Below are positions 1 to 10,642 of a DNA stretch of 64,000 bases, piece by piece. The notes under the pieces are model-generated. The model had not been told where the DNA came from, did not search any database, and was given only the letters and a program-made list of their open reading frames with translations. The DNA lies in contig OV884015.1 of the NCBI GenBank assembly GCA_930367205.1, positions 76,089,341 through 76,153,340 on the forward strand, in the 5' to 3' direction. This stretch comes from Acanthosoma haemorrhoidale (lineage: Eukaryota > Arthropoda > Insecta > Hemiptera > Acanthosomatidae). A program made the position numbers and the translations under genes. Within the stretch, counting starts at the first letter, position 1. Every line of letters starts with the position of its first letter.

Positions 1-440
1 CTCATCGCTCGATAAGTATCCGGAGTGTCTGGGGAAATTTTTGTATCCCGAGAGCGATTGAGGCACGTATATTTTCCGGTACCTACAACTTTGCTCATTT
101 GTGAGCATAATAGTTTAAAATTGCTAATATTCCTTACGAATATAGCAGGCGGCTTGGGCTGTGTTGGTGTTTGAATAACTTCCATGTCGTCAGGTTGGCT
201 ATTTCTCAGTACCTCGAAGCTATTCGGTGTGAAGAATGGAGATTCTGCTACAGTTTCTTCTTTTGAAGTGCTGGCAAGTGCTGGTAGATCTTCCATAGAG
301 CTGGCAGCAGATGAGTTTATAGGGATGTTCCTATTTGAGCGTCTGGCTTTTCGCTTTACTGGCGACGTTGGCGGAGTTGGACCTAAGGACCTAGATCTTT
401 TCTTTTTATTTTGTGATATTAGCTGCTGATAAAATCTCAT
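1..440 (-). CDS. Jockey-type LINE ORF1 (gag-like), N-terminal part, runs off window
   Basis: Read on the minus strand from the ATG at 440, the frame stays open for 146 codons to the window edge, with no stop or frameshift. The protein starts MRFYQQLISQ, then has a basic Ser/Pro segment (TPPTSPVKRKARRSNR) and an acidic linker. It ends with KPPAIFVRNISNF and SPDTPDTYRAM. The pattern P-P-x-I-(F/Y)-V-x-x-(V/I)-x-N-F, followed some 40 residues later by a T-x-D-x-Y-R motif, is typical of the ORF1 nucleic-acid-binding protein of Jockey/I-group non-LTR retrotransposons. The C-terminal zinc knuckles would lie left of the window. An earlier ATG (446-448) meets a stop after two codons. The open frame suggests a relatively young copy. 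Jockey clade is an inference from these short motifs. Confidence 0.75.
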   Translation of the reverse strand, partial: MRFYQQLISQNKKKRSRSLGPTPPTSPVKRKARRSNRNIPINSSAASSMEDLPALASTSKEETVAESPFFTPNSFEVLRNSQPDDMEVIQTPTQPKPPAIFVRNISNFKLLCSQMSKVVGTGKYTCLNRSRDTKISPDTPDTYRAM

Positions 441-828
441 TTTGTCATTAGCTAAGATTTTTGTTAGTTAAAAAAAAAAATAAAATACGTAGCGCCGGTG
501 AGATTCCAGTGGCGAGTCACCGGTCTTGGCTCTGAGCCACCTATCAGGTCTGGCTCAGAACGGCTATGTATCGTGAACGATGGCTAATCCCTCAGTCAAG
601 ATGGCCGACTACTCAGTCCGATGTCACTATTATTTACACTTCACACCAATGTACTAGCGATCTACTCACTTATTGAGGGCTCCCTCGTGGCCACCTCACT
701 TAAGTTGCCAGTTGACACAATCCCAAAGCCGAAAAAGGGTCTATAAACGGTAGTTATCGGTATTGATTTGGAGAGCGATAGTTGTACGTGGTTGCAAATA
801 GTAGCGCATGCGCAGAAACTTCAATAAG
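441..828 (-). promoter_or_regulatory. LINE 5'UTR / internal promoter region with two hairpins
   Basis: This is the roughly 390 bp upstream of the ORF1 start. It is much richer in GC and CpG than its surroundings. It contains two adjacent perfect short inverted repeats: CCGGTGA (495-501) with TCACCGG (517-523), and TCTGAGCCA (531-539) with TGGCTCAGA (551-559). An A-tract on the coding strand precedes ORF1 (469-480). By analogy with Jockey elements an internal promoter should lie here, but no specific initiator was identified. The right boundary is where homology to the 3' end of another LINE begins. Confidence 0.5.
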
Positions 829-1975
829 TAATTGTGATAAATAATCTCATTCATACCATATTTACAATTTTCATATGGTATTTACAAACAGACCAGAGAC
901 CTCCCAAGTCCTCATGGTTGTCACCTCCCTCACATGTGAAAGAGAAAGCGGAGTCTTGGGAAGTCCCCGCGCTCCTACGTCAGCCTCACTGGATAAGAGC
1001 CAGTGGATGCCGACCAAGAGCGCGAGAGCCACAGACGCTCAGGATATGATTGGAGAAACTAGCAATTCTCAGGACTCCCAATGTCACGTATTTATAGCAG
1101 CTCACAAGGCCACTGCCGTTTTATTCTCCGAGGAGGATAGTAGGGATAAGTGGTGCAGAGCAATGACTGTGCTATGGAATTAGGGTGGTCACTATGGAAT
1201 TTCATGAACTTGGAAGGGATGAGTTTAAGAATGTAAGGTATATTAAGATCGTTATTAAGGGTTTTGTTGCTAACGTAATAAGGACCATTTACTATTGTCC
1301 TCAGGACTTTTGATTGAAAGGATTGGATACACTTAGTGCTCGACTTTTTCGCTGTCCCCCATAGCTCTATTCCGTATGTCCAGATTGGCTTAAGTATAAC
1401 TTTGTAGATTAGTAATTTATTTTCTATTGAGAGATGGGATGTCCGAAGTAGTCTGTACAGTTGTCCAAAGCGTCTGTTTAGTTCTTGTCTTTTTAGCCTC
1501 GCATGTGGTTAGCATGTCAGCCTTTTGTCGAAATAGAAGCTTAAATACCGTACTGTCTCGGATACAGAAAGAGGAATGGCATTAAAAAAACCAGTGGACA
1601 GGCGAAAAGGTAAAGGTAATGCGGGAACATTTTGCTTCATTAACATTGATTCGCCATTGGTTGCACCAATACTCGATCTCATCAAGGTGTTTTTGAAGGT
1701 TATGGGATGCTATATCGGGGTCTGGATGGGGTAACGGGACTGCAAATGTTGCCAAGAAGGTATTGGGGATAGAGAGGAAATCAACGGTGTATAGATTATA
1801 GAGGATGGGACCCAGGACGCTGTCCTATGGAACTCCTGCTTTTATGGGATAGAACCCCTATTAGATTCGGCTCCGGTGGGTTACTCTTACTGGGAATACT
1901 CTTAGTCTGGTATGGTTTCACAGTTTGCGTTGTGGAATATCTTCTCAGTTAACTGTCTTTGATTCGTTCTTAGCT
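829..1975 (-). mobile_element. Decayed 5'-truncated Jockey-type LINE (copy B): RT C-terminus and 3'UTR
   Basis: Minus-strand translation of about 1960-1095 gives a reverse transcriptase with stops and frameshifts. It shows PIKAGVP-stop-DSVLGP (the usual KAGVPQGSVLGP), then ILYNLYTVDF, then LATFA with the usual ADD catalytic pair lost. Further on come WCNQWRINVNEAKC, LNRRFGQLYRLLRTSHLS and LKPIWTYGIELWGTA, and the tail RRIKRQWPCELL with a stop at 1092-1094. These are hallmarks of the Jockey-clade ORF2 C-terminus. The rest (829-1091) is 3'UTR, shared with the copies at 27.1, 42.1 and 47.7 kb. It cannot be active. The right limit is set by a poly-A stretch near 1981-1992, where the homology stops. 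Confidence 0.88.
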
Positions 1976-2864
1976 GTGGTGAAAAAAAAAAAATAAATGT
2001 AATAATTATGTACATCAATTAAAACAATACCTGAAAGGTAAAAAGTAAATATAAATCGTATCATATCACGGACTTGTATATGGCAGTACCAATTGTATTA
2101 CAATATCGTCATCGGCGATGAAAAGTCTTAACAGAGCGGAACACGTGGGTTCAGAGGTCTTCCCAAAGGTCACTGGGCGAATTCATTCAGGTCACGACCC
2201 TTTACCATCAAAGGATTCAACCAGGGTATTCGTGCTGCTTTTATCCCCTGGTCCTTATTTACTCGATATTTTAGTCGAACGTAATTGAATAAAGTAATAA
2301 TAAATATTAGAAGATTCGCTAATGATGATCGCTCTAATGGATCTTATACGCAAAGTGCCTCAGTTTAAATCCTATCTCAACCAGCAGATTTATTTTTAGT
2401 ACCTAATATCAAAAGAGGGGTAGTTTTGAAGTTATTGCTCGTCTACCCCTCCCTAAATATGACTAGGGTTTTCGCAGTGCAATGAGCAATCGAATAATAA
2501 CGATTTAAGTAAAAAATCATTTTTACCGTAAGAGGACTTTCCCAACAATCAGGAATACTATTGGGGATGCGATAGGCAGGATAAGGTTTTGAATCGTACA
2601 TTACAATAGACAGATGTATTAAGAATCACCTACAATACCTAGATTCAATAGTATCCTTCAAACATACATAAATTACACAAGTCAACAAGTGTTTTGGTGC
2701 CATAGTATTTAGAGCTGATTTAATATGAATTCGATGCCTTAAATTCAAATATGGTAATAGTTGTTGCCCAGGCTTTCGAAGCTCTTTTAAGATGTTAAAT
2801 CCATATATCAAATAAAATAACTAAACAAGGGATTTTTATTATTATATACAAACGTGAAAGTCAT
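1976..2864. other. Intergenic/intronic, nothing recognised
   Basis: Mostly AT-rich. A slightly GC-richer patch at 2060-2260 has no open frame of note and no motif that I recognise. Confidence 0.5.
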
Positions 2865-3500
2865 CGATGAAACCAACTAGTCACTGAACACTTTGGAAGC
2901 TCCTTTTCCGTGACACTCCAGAATACATTTTGGAACTTTTTAAACTTCAGCAGTAATCTGCCATTATGTGCGTAGCCCATCTTCCTTGGTTTTAATTACC
3001 TAGTGAAATCTTGTCTCTTGTTCCTCACTGGTGTCCCCTAACTTTTCAAGAAAACGGTCTAAATGCCTGTGTAGATATTGAGCCTTAATACTCTAGTTAC
3101 ACCCAAGGGATTTGAAACTGTTAAGCATCTCGTTTACCAGTTCAACATAGTTTTCAGCGGCGCGTTTGCCAAGAAAATTTCCGACAACTGCACCAAATGA
3201 AGTCCAGGCTTTTCACTAAGCCTCATTCATTGAATTTACGAAGGCAGGATCTTTAAAGGGTTGTCTTATTTGTGTGTGGGCCGTCAAATATTCCTGATTT
3301 AATCTTTTCCATACTCAACTGAGGCATTCTCCTCTTTATGTGTAAAACATTTAATTTCCGTTGAGAGAACAATTGGTATTGAACCTTATTTATTCCTATT
3401 GTGACAAAGGATACATTTCAAACTTCGCTTTGGGCTGTCAATAAGTAAGCGCCAATCATCAGGAAAATAGTCGAGAAGATCAATTTTTTTCAGGAGTCCC
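2865..3500 (-). pseudogene. Broken copy of a multicopy insect gene of transposon-like behaviour
   Basis: Minus-strand translation, with several frame changes and stops, yields IDLLDYFPDDWRLLIDSPK then SLKCILCHNRNK (about 3490-3390), MEKIKSGIFDGP (about 3310) and KAWTSFGAVVGNFLGKRAA (about 3215-3160). Next come ENYVELVNEMLNSFKSLGC and, in the same direction, SIKAQYLHRHLDRFLEKLGD. This order (W-R-L-x-I-D-S, S-L-K, then G-x-F-x-G-P, then L-x-S-H-L-D-like, then G-D-x-S-x-E-x-x-x-R-F-H) matches a family I know from many insect genomes as highly repeated uncharacterised proteins, probably carried by a DNA transposon. At least three frame shifts and several stops make this copy dead. Its biochemical function is not known to me. 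Confidence 0.6.
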
Positions 3501-6325
3501 TCTAATTTTGTAACAAAATGCAAGATTGTCTTCTTGAGAGGAAGAATGCAATCCTTTTATATGTGATTAATAACTCCACAAAATGAAGTACAGAGCAACA
3601 CGTTTCGTGTAGAACTCCTCGTTAAAAAAAATGTCTGATCTTAAAAAAGTAGAGCAGATAGAGAAAAACTGATTTCATATTTAGATTCAGTGCTAAAACC
3701 CTAGTCACTGAAAATATATTTTTTCTTGTAGGCCTGTGTTATTATAGCCATTGTCACAATTACCTAAATGATCTACTGTCTAAGCAACTATAAAAACTAT
3801 TTGCTTTATAAACGAAAACCATATTCAAAGAGCTTACCAACCAAGGTTCTGTCTATGGGAATATCATATCATCATTCTTAAAAAACTAAACGTTATTTTC
3901 AAAACTTATCATAGGATATATGATCAAAACTCCATCGTCAATAATCATAGGAAAAGGAAACAAAAGAGGGTTGGATATTTTTGATTTAAGTGAGCCAAAG
4001 AGATATTAATTTATAACATGACTTTCCCCTGGAGTGAAATGTGTAATTTGTACTGAAGACAGGTGTCTATAGTAGAACCAGATGAAAGTTAATGATGTTG
4101 ACATGATTCTTAAATAGCATCGTCATATAAAAAATCCTGATATTAGAGTTACATTTAATTAAGTGGTTATTGGCGACAAATCCACAATTCGATAACCATG
4201 GTTTATTTATTTAGTATTCAGAGCTATTAATTAGGGGAGCTAAATGTTCAGCCAGAATATTATGATCCAAGTGACTACGTATGGACTTGCTTAGGAATCC
4301 AGCATGCTTGGTTAGCACTTTGTTACTCCAAAACCTAGATATACTCACCTTCAAAATATACTTGTTCGCAATTAAGACCTTTTTCACAGCATTGGATCGT
4401 CTGAAAATTGGGTTCCGTCCACCGATCTTCGGTCCTGTTTACATATACAATGGTTTCGTTAGTGAACCCAGAAACATATCCTCATGACATGCTCACGCCA
4501 ATTGAGGCATGGTTTTTCTCTCTTGGATAGTCCACTTCCATGCCGTGGAGCTGACTCTAGTGGGTCAGTCTGGGGAAGAAATCTATTTTTTAAATGATAT
4601 TTTTAATGGGCTAATGAAAAAAAAACCCTCGATCGGCATAACGCAGACAAAAATATATCTTCTTATCCACTTTAATAATATTCTTGTGGCCAAACAATTT
4701 TTTTTTTTTTAGAAAGGTCTGTATTTGTAAAATTACAATGTGCTTATCCAGCGTTAACAATCGTGTTTAAACAGCTGTAGCTTCCTCGATATTTTTCAGC
4801 ATTCTTATAGTCTTCCAAAAAGTTTGGAAAGACTGAAGAGCATTGTTATAAAGCGGAAGTCATTTGGAAACCTGGGGTTTGGCACTTCAATCAAGCAAAT
4901 CTTTTCTAGGATGGAGTAATTGTTGAATTTTTCAGGAAGAAATCAAAAATACTTATAAAGCAATATGAGAAAAATTGTGGACAAATTAAGGTTTGGGAAT
5001 TTGACGGGGATGATTTAGAGTTCATGTTTTAGTTCATGGTTTTATATTCAAGGGAAACAGAAGTTGTCTAAATTGAAGCAGCTGACAATGCTTATAGATC
5101 TGGATAAAAGGTGGTATGTATGATGCGTTGGGGTTAAAGGGGGTGAAGAAATGGGAATAAGGTTTTTTTGTTTTTTTTCTTAGCTCTCCAGTTATAAGAT
5201 TAAGGATGAGGGAAAAATAAAGGGTTGAGCGGATCCTTGTACTAGGAGTACCTGCTTGAAGGTGGTGTGAGGGGATTAAGGAGTGTGGGAAGCCTCGGTA
5301 GAGGTTGATAGTTGCGGTACAGCGGTGAGAGTCCACTGGTGGCTGGGCCTAGAGTTCCTCTAGGCATGTAGTGCAGTCTTATTTAGTCGGGTAGCAGTGT
5401 TGGGTGCGTTAGAGGCTTGTTGTTGGTGGACCAAGCGCCGTGATGTCCACCATTTGGTCTGCTTTACCATACCTTCAGAGTTGCCGGTAGCGGTGGGGGT
5501 GGGAATAAGGTAAATTACTAATTTCTCATAAGTTAGTCATAAGTTCTTTCGGTCTGTAGGTATGTAGGGATGTATGCACTACAATAGGGAGTCATAAAAA
5601 ATACCCAATCCATTTGAAATTTTAATTTTATACTCCTTAAAACCCTGGGTTCATATGGGTGGTTAAACTAGACATTCCGTTGCGAGATATATATAGAATA
5701 GATTATCTATTCTCACTGATTAATATTATCCTTACTCTATAAATATTATCACCTACGTGGACGGGGGTCCATAAATCCGGCCCAGTGGCCTCCCCTACAT
5801 ACTATAGTCGCCGTCATGAAATTAGACATAAGGGAAGAAGGAGCTACTTGGCGTGGTGTTGCCACATACGGGCGGATAGATGACTAATCACTAATTAGCT
5901 TATTGCTTAATGATTGACATTATCCAAGTAAAGGGATCACGTGGATAGAAGAGAAGTAGTTCACAGAGCGGCAACAGGGCTTGTCATGTATTGCGAGTTC
6001 TCACGCTTCTAATCTCGTGACAGGCACTACAGGTCCCTATAATTAATACACTTATTCACCAACAAGTATCAATTACATCTAGTACATCATGAATATACAT
6101 GAATTATTTTTTAATATTTAATTAAAAAACTTTATGTGCTTCATAATTATTTATCTCTCCATTAAATATAAGAAATAATAGATCTTTGGTCATATATTTT
6201 CCCCTAGTGGTGTCTATAGCTGAATTTTGAGCACAGTCCAGTAATAAGCTATTTGTTCTGTTGTTATGAATTATCCTAATTTTTTTTTAATGCATATGTA
6301 TTACTTAATTTGTGCTACCCTTTAG
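3501..6325. other. AT-rich non-coding region with a G-rich patch
   Basis: No gene was found. The segment 5030-5510 is unusually poor in C and rich in G on the + strand. 5760-6050 is a second, more GC-balanced patch that resembles an old repeat but has no recognised homology. 6090-6320 is plain AT-rich DNA leading to the splice acceptor at 6324-6325. Confidence 0.4.
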
Positions 6326-6538
6326 CGGGCTACAGCGAGGACAGCGACTATACAAGCGACCTGAACTACCCGGTTGGTCAGCACGCCAACAGCTCGGCCT
6401 CGCAGTTTCGGACTGCCGCTCACCAGCTGCCGACCCCCCAGAGGTCCCTCGAGACTAGCAGGGAGAATTCCTACGAGACCGACGAGCCACCGCCCCAGCC
6501 ACCACCGCACCACCAGCGCGGTCACCATCTGAGTCCAG
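6326..6538 (+). CDS. unc-13: unc-13-like gene, exon 1 of those visible
   Basis: Internal coding exon. The acceptor is ...ctaccctttag before 6326 and the donor is CCAG|gtaagt at 6539. It encodes GYSEDSDYTSDLNYPVGQ (after a split first codon), then HANSSASQFRTAAHQLP, TPQRSLETSRENSYETDE and a Pro/His-rich tail. Codon third positions are strongly G/C (AGC GAG GAC AGC GAC), unlike the AT-rich surroundings, which supports real coding. It ends in phase 1 and joins in frame to 15770. The DSDYTSDLNYPV and SLETSRENSYE strings look like the disordered N-terminal region of insect Unc-13 proteins. The gene name rests on recognition from memory plus the calmodulin-binding-like helix further on, so the exon is more certain than the name. 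Confidence 0.75.
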
Positions 6539-7728
6539 GTAAGTCACGTTTTGGCTCTCATGACTTGTTTCTAATTTGTTGCTTTCGAGGCAGGCAACTC
6601 AAAGTTCTTGTGGCGGGTGAGATGGGAACAAACGGGCCCAGACTTGGATTTACAAAATGTTCACCTGAGCCTCATATGTGGGATACGAATAAAAACCAGG
6701 CATTAAAGATTCTTTGGATTTAGCAACAAAAAGACACAAATGCCTTTTTGACACAGGAGCCTTAATCAGACCAGCCAGTTTTATTGCCTGTCGATCTCAC
6801 TTTTATAATCATACCTGATATAATATATCATAACCTGGAAGTGGCCAGGGGTGCCCTTTTTCCAGCTTTTCCCTGGGCATCCCCTATATCTTATATCATT
6901 CTTATTTCTGTATTAAATTCACTTGCCGAGGACAACTAGTTTATATAAAATTATCGATTAAAATGTTACAATTAAAATAAAAAAGCCATAATTGACAAAA
7001 AAGCAAAAAAAAAAATAACTTTTAGTTTTGAAATAAGCATGAAAAGTCGACTGACTGAACTATGAATTCTTGAAACGTTCATGGTACCAGGCGTTGTATT
7101 TAGATGGTAGGGCAATGTTAGTCTTTCGTCGCTCTGCAGGGCTAGGCTCTTTTGTAAATCTTGAATATCAACCGGAAGCAAACTATTATCATGAAACCAA
7201 TGAAAAGTAAACCTCGCGCTAACTATTATTGACACTCATTTATTGCTATTACAGAAAGCATTGAAATAACATGATCTTATGATTCATAAACTGAGTCCCA
7301 TCACTTTTTAAACTTGTACAGACAATGAATGTACAATGTATATTGTAACTTTGAAACAATCACAAATTACAGTGTAAAATGGTATTAAATTTAGCCAAGC
7401 CATAGGACATATAACATTGATCTATTGTAAATAGATTCATTTATATAGAAGCTCTATTGATCTCCGTAATTATTAATAACAAAGAGGTATGGAAATATAT
7501 ATATATATATATATAAGTTAAGGCTCGTGGTATGGCAATGTTAGACCTAACACAACGTAGCCCCATGTAAACAAAGGCTGTAAACAGAGATAGAAGATTA
7601 GAAGCGGAATAAAGACAGTTTAAACCTAGCCATTGTTCAAATATCAGTTCCTTTTACTCTCGTTCTCTTTTTTTTTAATCGTCTAAAGTCGATAGGCGAT
7701 AACTTAAATATATACATATATATATACA
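6539..7728 (+). other. Start of a 9.2-kb intron (6539-15769)
   Basis: No gene or recognised repeat between the donor at 6539 and the gypsy LTR, apart from the TA microsatellite at 7495-7514. The intron holds the whole gypsy fragment, in antisense orientation to the gene. Confidence 0.6.
7495..7514. repeat. (TA)n microsatellite
   Basis: About ten uninterrupted TA dinucleotides. Confidence 0.9.
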
Positions 7729-7923
7729 AGTTAATGATCGTCAACGAAAAACTTGAAGAAAAAGAAAAGAGGTTGAATGAAATCTCAGATCGAAAGTTGT
7801 CACAAGATTGTTTATTGAGCCTTTTAAAGCCTCTCTATATACATTCGGGATGTTTACATCCCGATGACTTGCGGATTAGGCTTAACTCCTAGGCTTAACT
7901 TTGGGGATGTCTAAACCTTAACT
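7729..7923 (-). mobile_element. 3' LTR of the Ty3/gypsy element
   Basis: On the minus strand this 195-bp segment begins AGTTAAGG and ends CATTAACT, the AGTTA...TAACT termini typical of gypsy-group LTRs. Directly before it (7924-7935 on the + strand) the complement reads GGTAGGGGGG, a good polypurine tract. Inside are TATATAGAGAGG (TATA-like) and AATAAA (polyadenylation signal), in the right order for U3 and R. The outer flank is an alternating TA sequence, the kind of target gypsy elements favour. The second (5') LTR is not in the window. Confidence 0.72.
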
Positions 7924-7935
7924 CCCCCCTACCAG

Positions 7936-8296
7936 TTTACGCATATCTCTTCGTAAACTCCAAGGTCCGGTGCACGCAGCGCACAGCCTGTAATCCCTTA
8001 AATCACGCTTACGGTCTAATATATTCGTAGTCCACAGAGCTCTCTAGCTCGACAATACTTAACCAAACAACAGAACACACAGAAAAAGAGATAATAAAGA
8101 AATAAAATAAGACTAATAATAAAATATAATACGTTCGGCCGTGACCCGGCGGCTGCCAGGTGAAAAAAAAAAACAATGGAACTTATCCACAATATAAAGT
8201 ATGAAAATAAAAACTTTCTCTGAGCTTCACGTGTGAAGTATATGATTCCGGATTAGTTACTCCGTATCGGATTGAGAGCACACCATCTTACGCACA
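7936..8296 (-). mobile_element. Gypsy element: region between integrase end and polypurine tract
   Basis: About 360 bp of element-internal DNA without an open frame. It is too short for an env gene and no env motif is seen, so the element as preserved looks env-less here, or that part was deleted. Confidence 0.5.
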
Positions 8297-10599
8297 TTAA
8301 ACGCCCTCCCCACCCTGTGGTGGGAGTTTCAACTGTTCAATGTGAACGGTTCGCCTCTTCTTTGGGTAGGTCATGCTCTCGATGGTCAGGAGATTATATT
8401 CCCGAATTATGATGACCTTAAAGGGCCCCTCATACCAATCTAGTTCCTTACTACGATTTGACACGACTTTTCAGAACACAACGGTCCCAATCGATGTTGC
8501 CCCCATGCGATCCCGCACCTTCAAATTTGCCCGCGCCACGCGCATGGATTTCTCGCGCATAATCCTATCACGTACCATGTGCTACATCTTCCCGAGCTGT
8601 ATGTGGGTGGTTTGGAGCTGTGCCACCATCCCCTCATCCGCCACCATCTCTGGCCAGTTCCTCGGTCTCACTCGTAATCCGAACAAAATTTCAAAGGGTG
8701 TGAACCCCGTCGTGGTGTGTATCGAGTGGTTGTATGCCGCCCCCACCATGGGCATCGCTACATTCATTGACAAGCATTTATCCGCTTGATACACGCGTAA
8801 GTGGTCGCTAAGGGTGCTGTGTAACCTTTCGATGGTTCCCCTGCTCTTGTGATGCCCGGGGGTATTAAAATGCCATGCCACATAACGTTTTTGCATTTCG
8901 GCTCTCACGGTTGCATTGTCAAACTCCCACCCTCCGTCCGAAGAGATCCTCTCCGGTATGCCGTAGAATTGAAACCATGTGTTGAAGGCTTGTAATACGG
9001 CATCCCCACCAAAAATAGCGCCTTTGCAGTATTTGTGCCATCTCCTGCCCACCGCGGTGGTTTATTTTCCCTTGGTGATACGCCAGTGTTACCTCGCGCT
9101 GCTGCTCCTCGTCATGCAGGGTCTGGACCGTGGGAAGACACCGAATGAACGAGCGATCCACCCCCAACCCTCTTTCCGTCACAGCTTTTTAATTTTGTCC
9201 CACACGGTCGTGTTGCCCACGAATAAATGGTGCGTTTTGCCAGGTTTTGACACGTCCTTCAGAGCCTGACAATTTTAATTTCCCCGAACTCCCGGTGGTG
9301 ACCAAATCGTCGTGATCTGACTACTATGGAAATACTATGGAGTATTTTCAGAGTACCTGCTGATGTGTTTTCCAAATGATCTGCCTCCGCTTATCATTGA
9401 TGATTTCATCCGTCGTCTCCATATCCGTGTCTCTCCCATATAGACTCGTTTGATGGTGGGTCCACACTCCTGTAACTATCTTCTCCAGGTGTCCATTCCT
9501 CAATAAATTGCCTCATACCGCTCGATAATTCCCCTTCCTCTATGGAATTCACTATAATAGCGTGCGACAGCCAATCTGCCACGACGTTGTCTTTGCCTGG
9601 CTTATATACAATATCCAGATTGTATTGCACTAAAAATTCTTTCCACCTCTTTACCCTCGCGGACGATTCTTTACGTTTTGCAACTAATTGAAGAGGTCGG
9701 TGGATCGAATGTTTTCGAAACCTTCTGCTAAATACATACGGACGGAAGTGCCCAATAGCCTATAGTATCCCAAGGAGTTCTCGCTCCAAACCGCTGTACC
9801 GCTCCTCCGTGTCCGTCAGGCGTCTGCTTGCGTAAGCCATCGGTCTTTCCCCGTCCCCACCTTCCCGTGACAATACCGCCCCCAAGGCATAGTCGCTTGC
9901 GTCGGTGGTGATCGTGAACTCCTTCTCGAAGTTGGGGAAAGCCAAAATCGGTGCCTGCTGCAAACGCGCCATGTATTTGCGGATGTTCTGCTCTATCAGC
10001 GGTGTGATCATTATCCGTGCTCCTTTCCGTAGTAAGTTGTTAATGGGTACCATATATTCTGCCATGTCTGGCACAAACCGGTGGTAGTAATTGAGCGTGC
10101 CCAGTAATCCGAATCCCCTTTTGGCAACTCCATTTTCTGGATCACTTCTACTTTCGTCAAGTCTGGATGAACCCCTTCCTGAGAGATTGTGTGCCCTAAA
10201 ATTAATCTGGTCCTGCCCTTTGTCTATTGACAATTTCAACCCGAAAACCCTTAATCTCCTAAATACGTTCCGGAGGTGTTCAATGTGTTCCGATTCCTTT
10301 CGGCTGAAGATCAGCAGGTCATCCATGTAAATTTGGCACATATTTATTCCACGTCCATTCCTCTCAGAAGTTCGTCCATGAGACGCTGAAAGGTTATTGG
10401 GGGATTTTTGGACCAAACGGCATTCTTGTGAACTCTCAAAATGCCCTCTTTTAACGAGAACGCCGTTTTATGTTGGTCATGCGCAGCTAGCTTGATTTGA
10501 TGGTACCCTGCTTTGAGGCCTAATGTGCTAACAATTTTCGCACCGTTGAGTCTGTCTAGAATGTCTTGGAACCGGGGGATCGGATATTTTTCCTTAAAT

Positions 10600-10604
<5 letters not shown>
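8297..10604 (-). pseudogene. Ty3/gypsy pol (RT-RNase H-integrase), 5'-truncated and frameshifted
   Basis: Reading on the minus strand from 10604 down, the reverse transcriptase begins at EKYPIPRFQDILDRLNGAK. It passes LGLKAGYHQIKL and the YMDD catalytic box at 10318-10329 (IYMDDLLIFSRKE). Then come GTLNYYHRFVPDM and the RNase H start TDASDYALGAVLSREGG, ending near KPGKDNVVADWLSHA (about 9600). Integrase has its N-terminal His region (HQGKINHRGGQEM), core motifs SDGGWEFDN and SRGTIERLHSTLSDHL with catalytic D and E, and a C-terminal GPF-type module (DWYEGPFKV) ending in a stop at 8297-8299. The parts lie in different frames (pieces at 9760-10416, 9406-9630, 8919-9182, 8582-9052), with a stop in the integrase C-terminus, so it is dead. 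gag, protease, the start of RT and the 5' LTR are missing. The break is at the TA microsatellite. Confidence 0.92.

Positions 10605-10639
<35 letters not shown>
10603..10639. repeat. (TA)n microsatellite at the 5' break of the gypsy element
   Basis: About 18 TA units, starting directly where the reverse transcriptase homology ends. Confidence 0.9.

Positions 10640-10642
<3 letters not shown>

Noticed and set aside
834..1183. Two overlapping + strand frames of 71 and 102 codons
   Set aside because: They are antisense to the LINE 3'UTR and the same DNA recurs at 42 and 47.8 kb without keeping these frames.
7936..8296. Possible env gene in the gypsy element
   Set aside because: Only about 360 bp, no open frame and no envelope-type motif.
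8373..8789. 138-codon + strand frame
   Set aside because: It is antisense to the gypsy integrase core, which carries the conserved catalytic motifs; this frame is its shadow.
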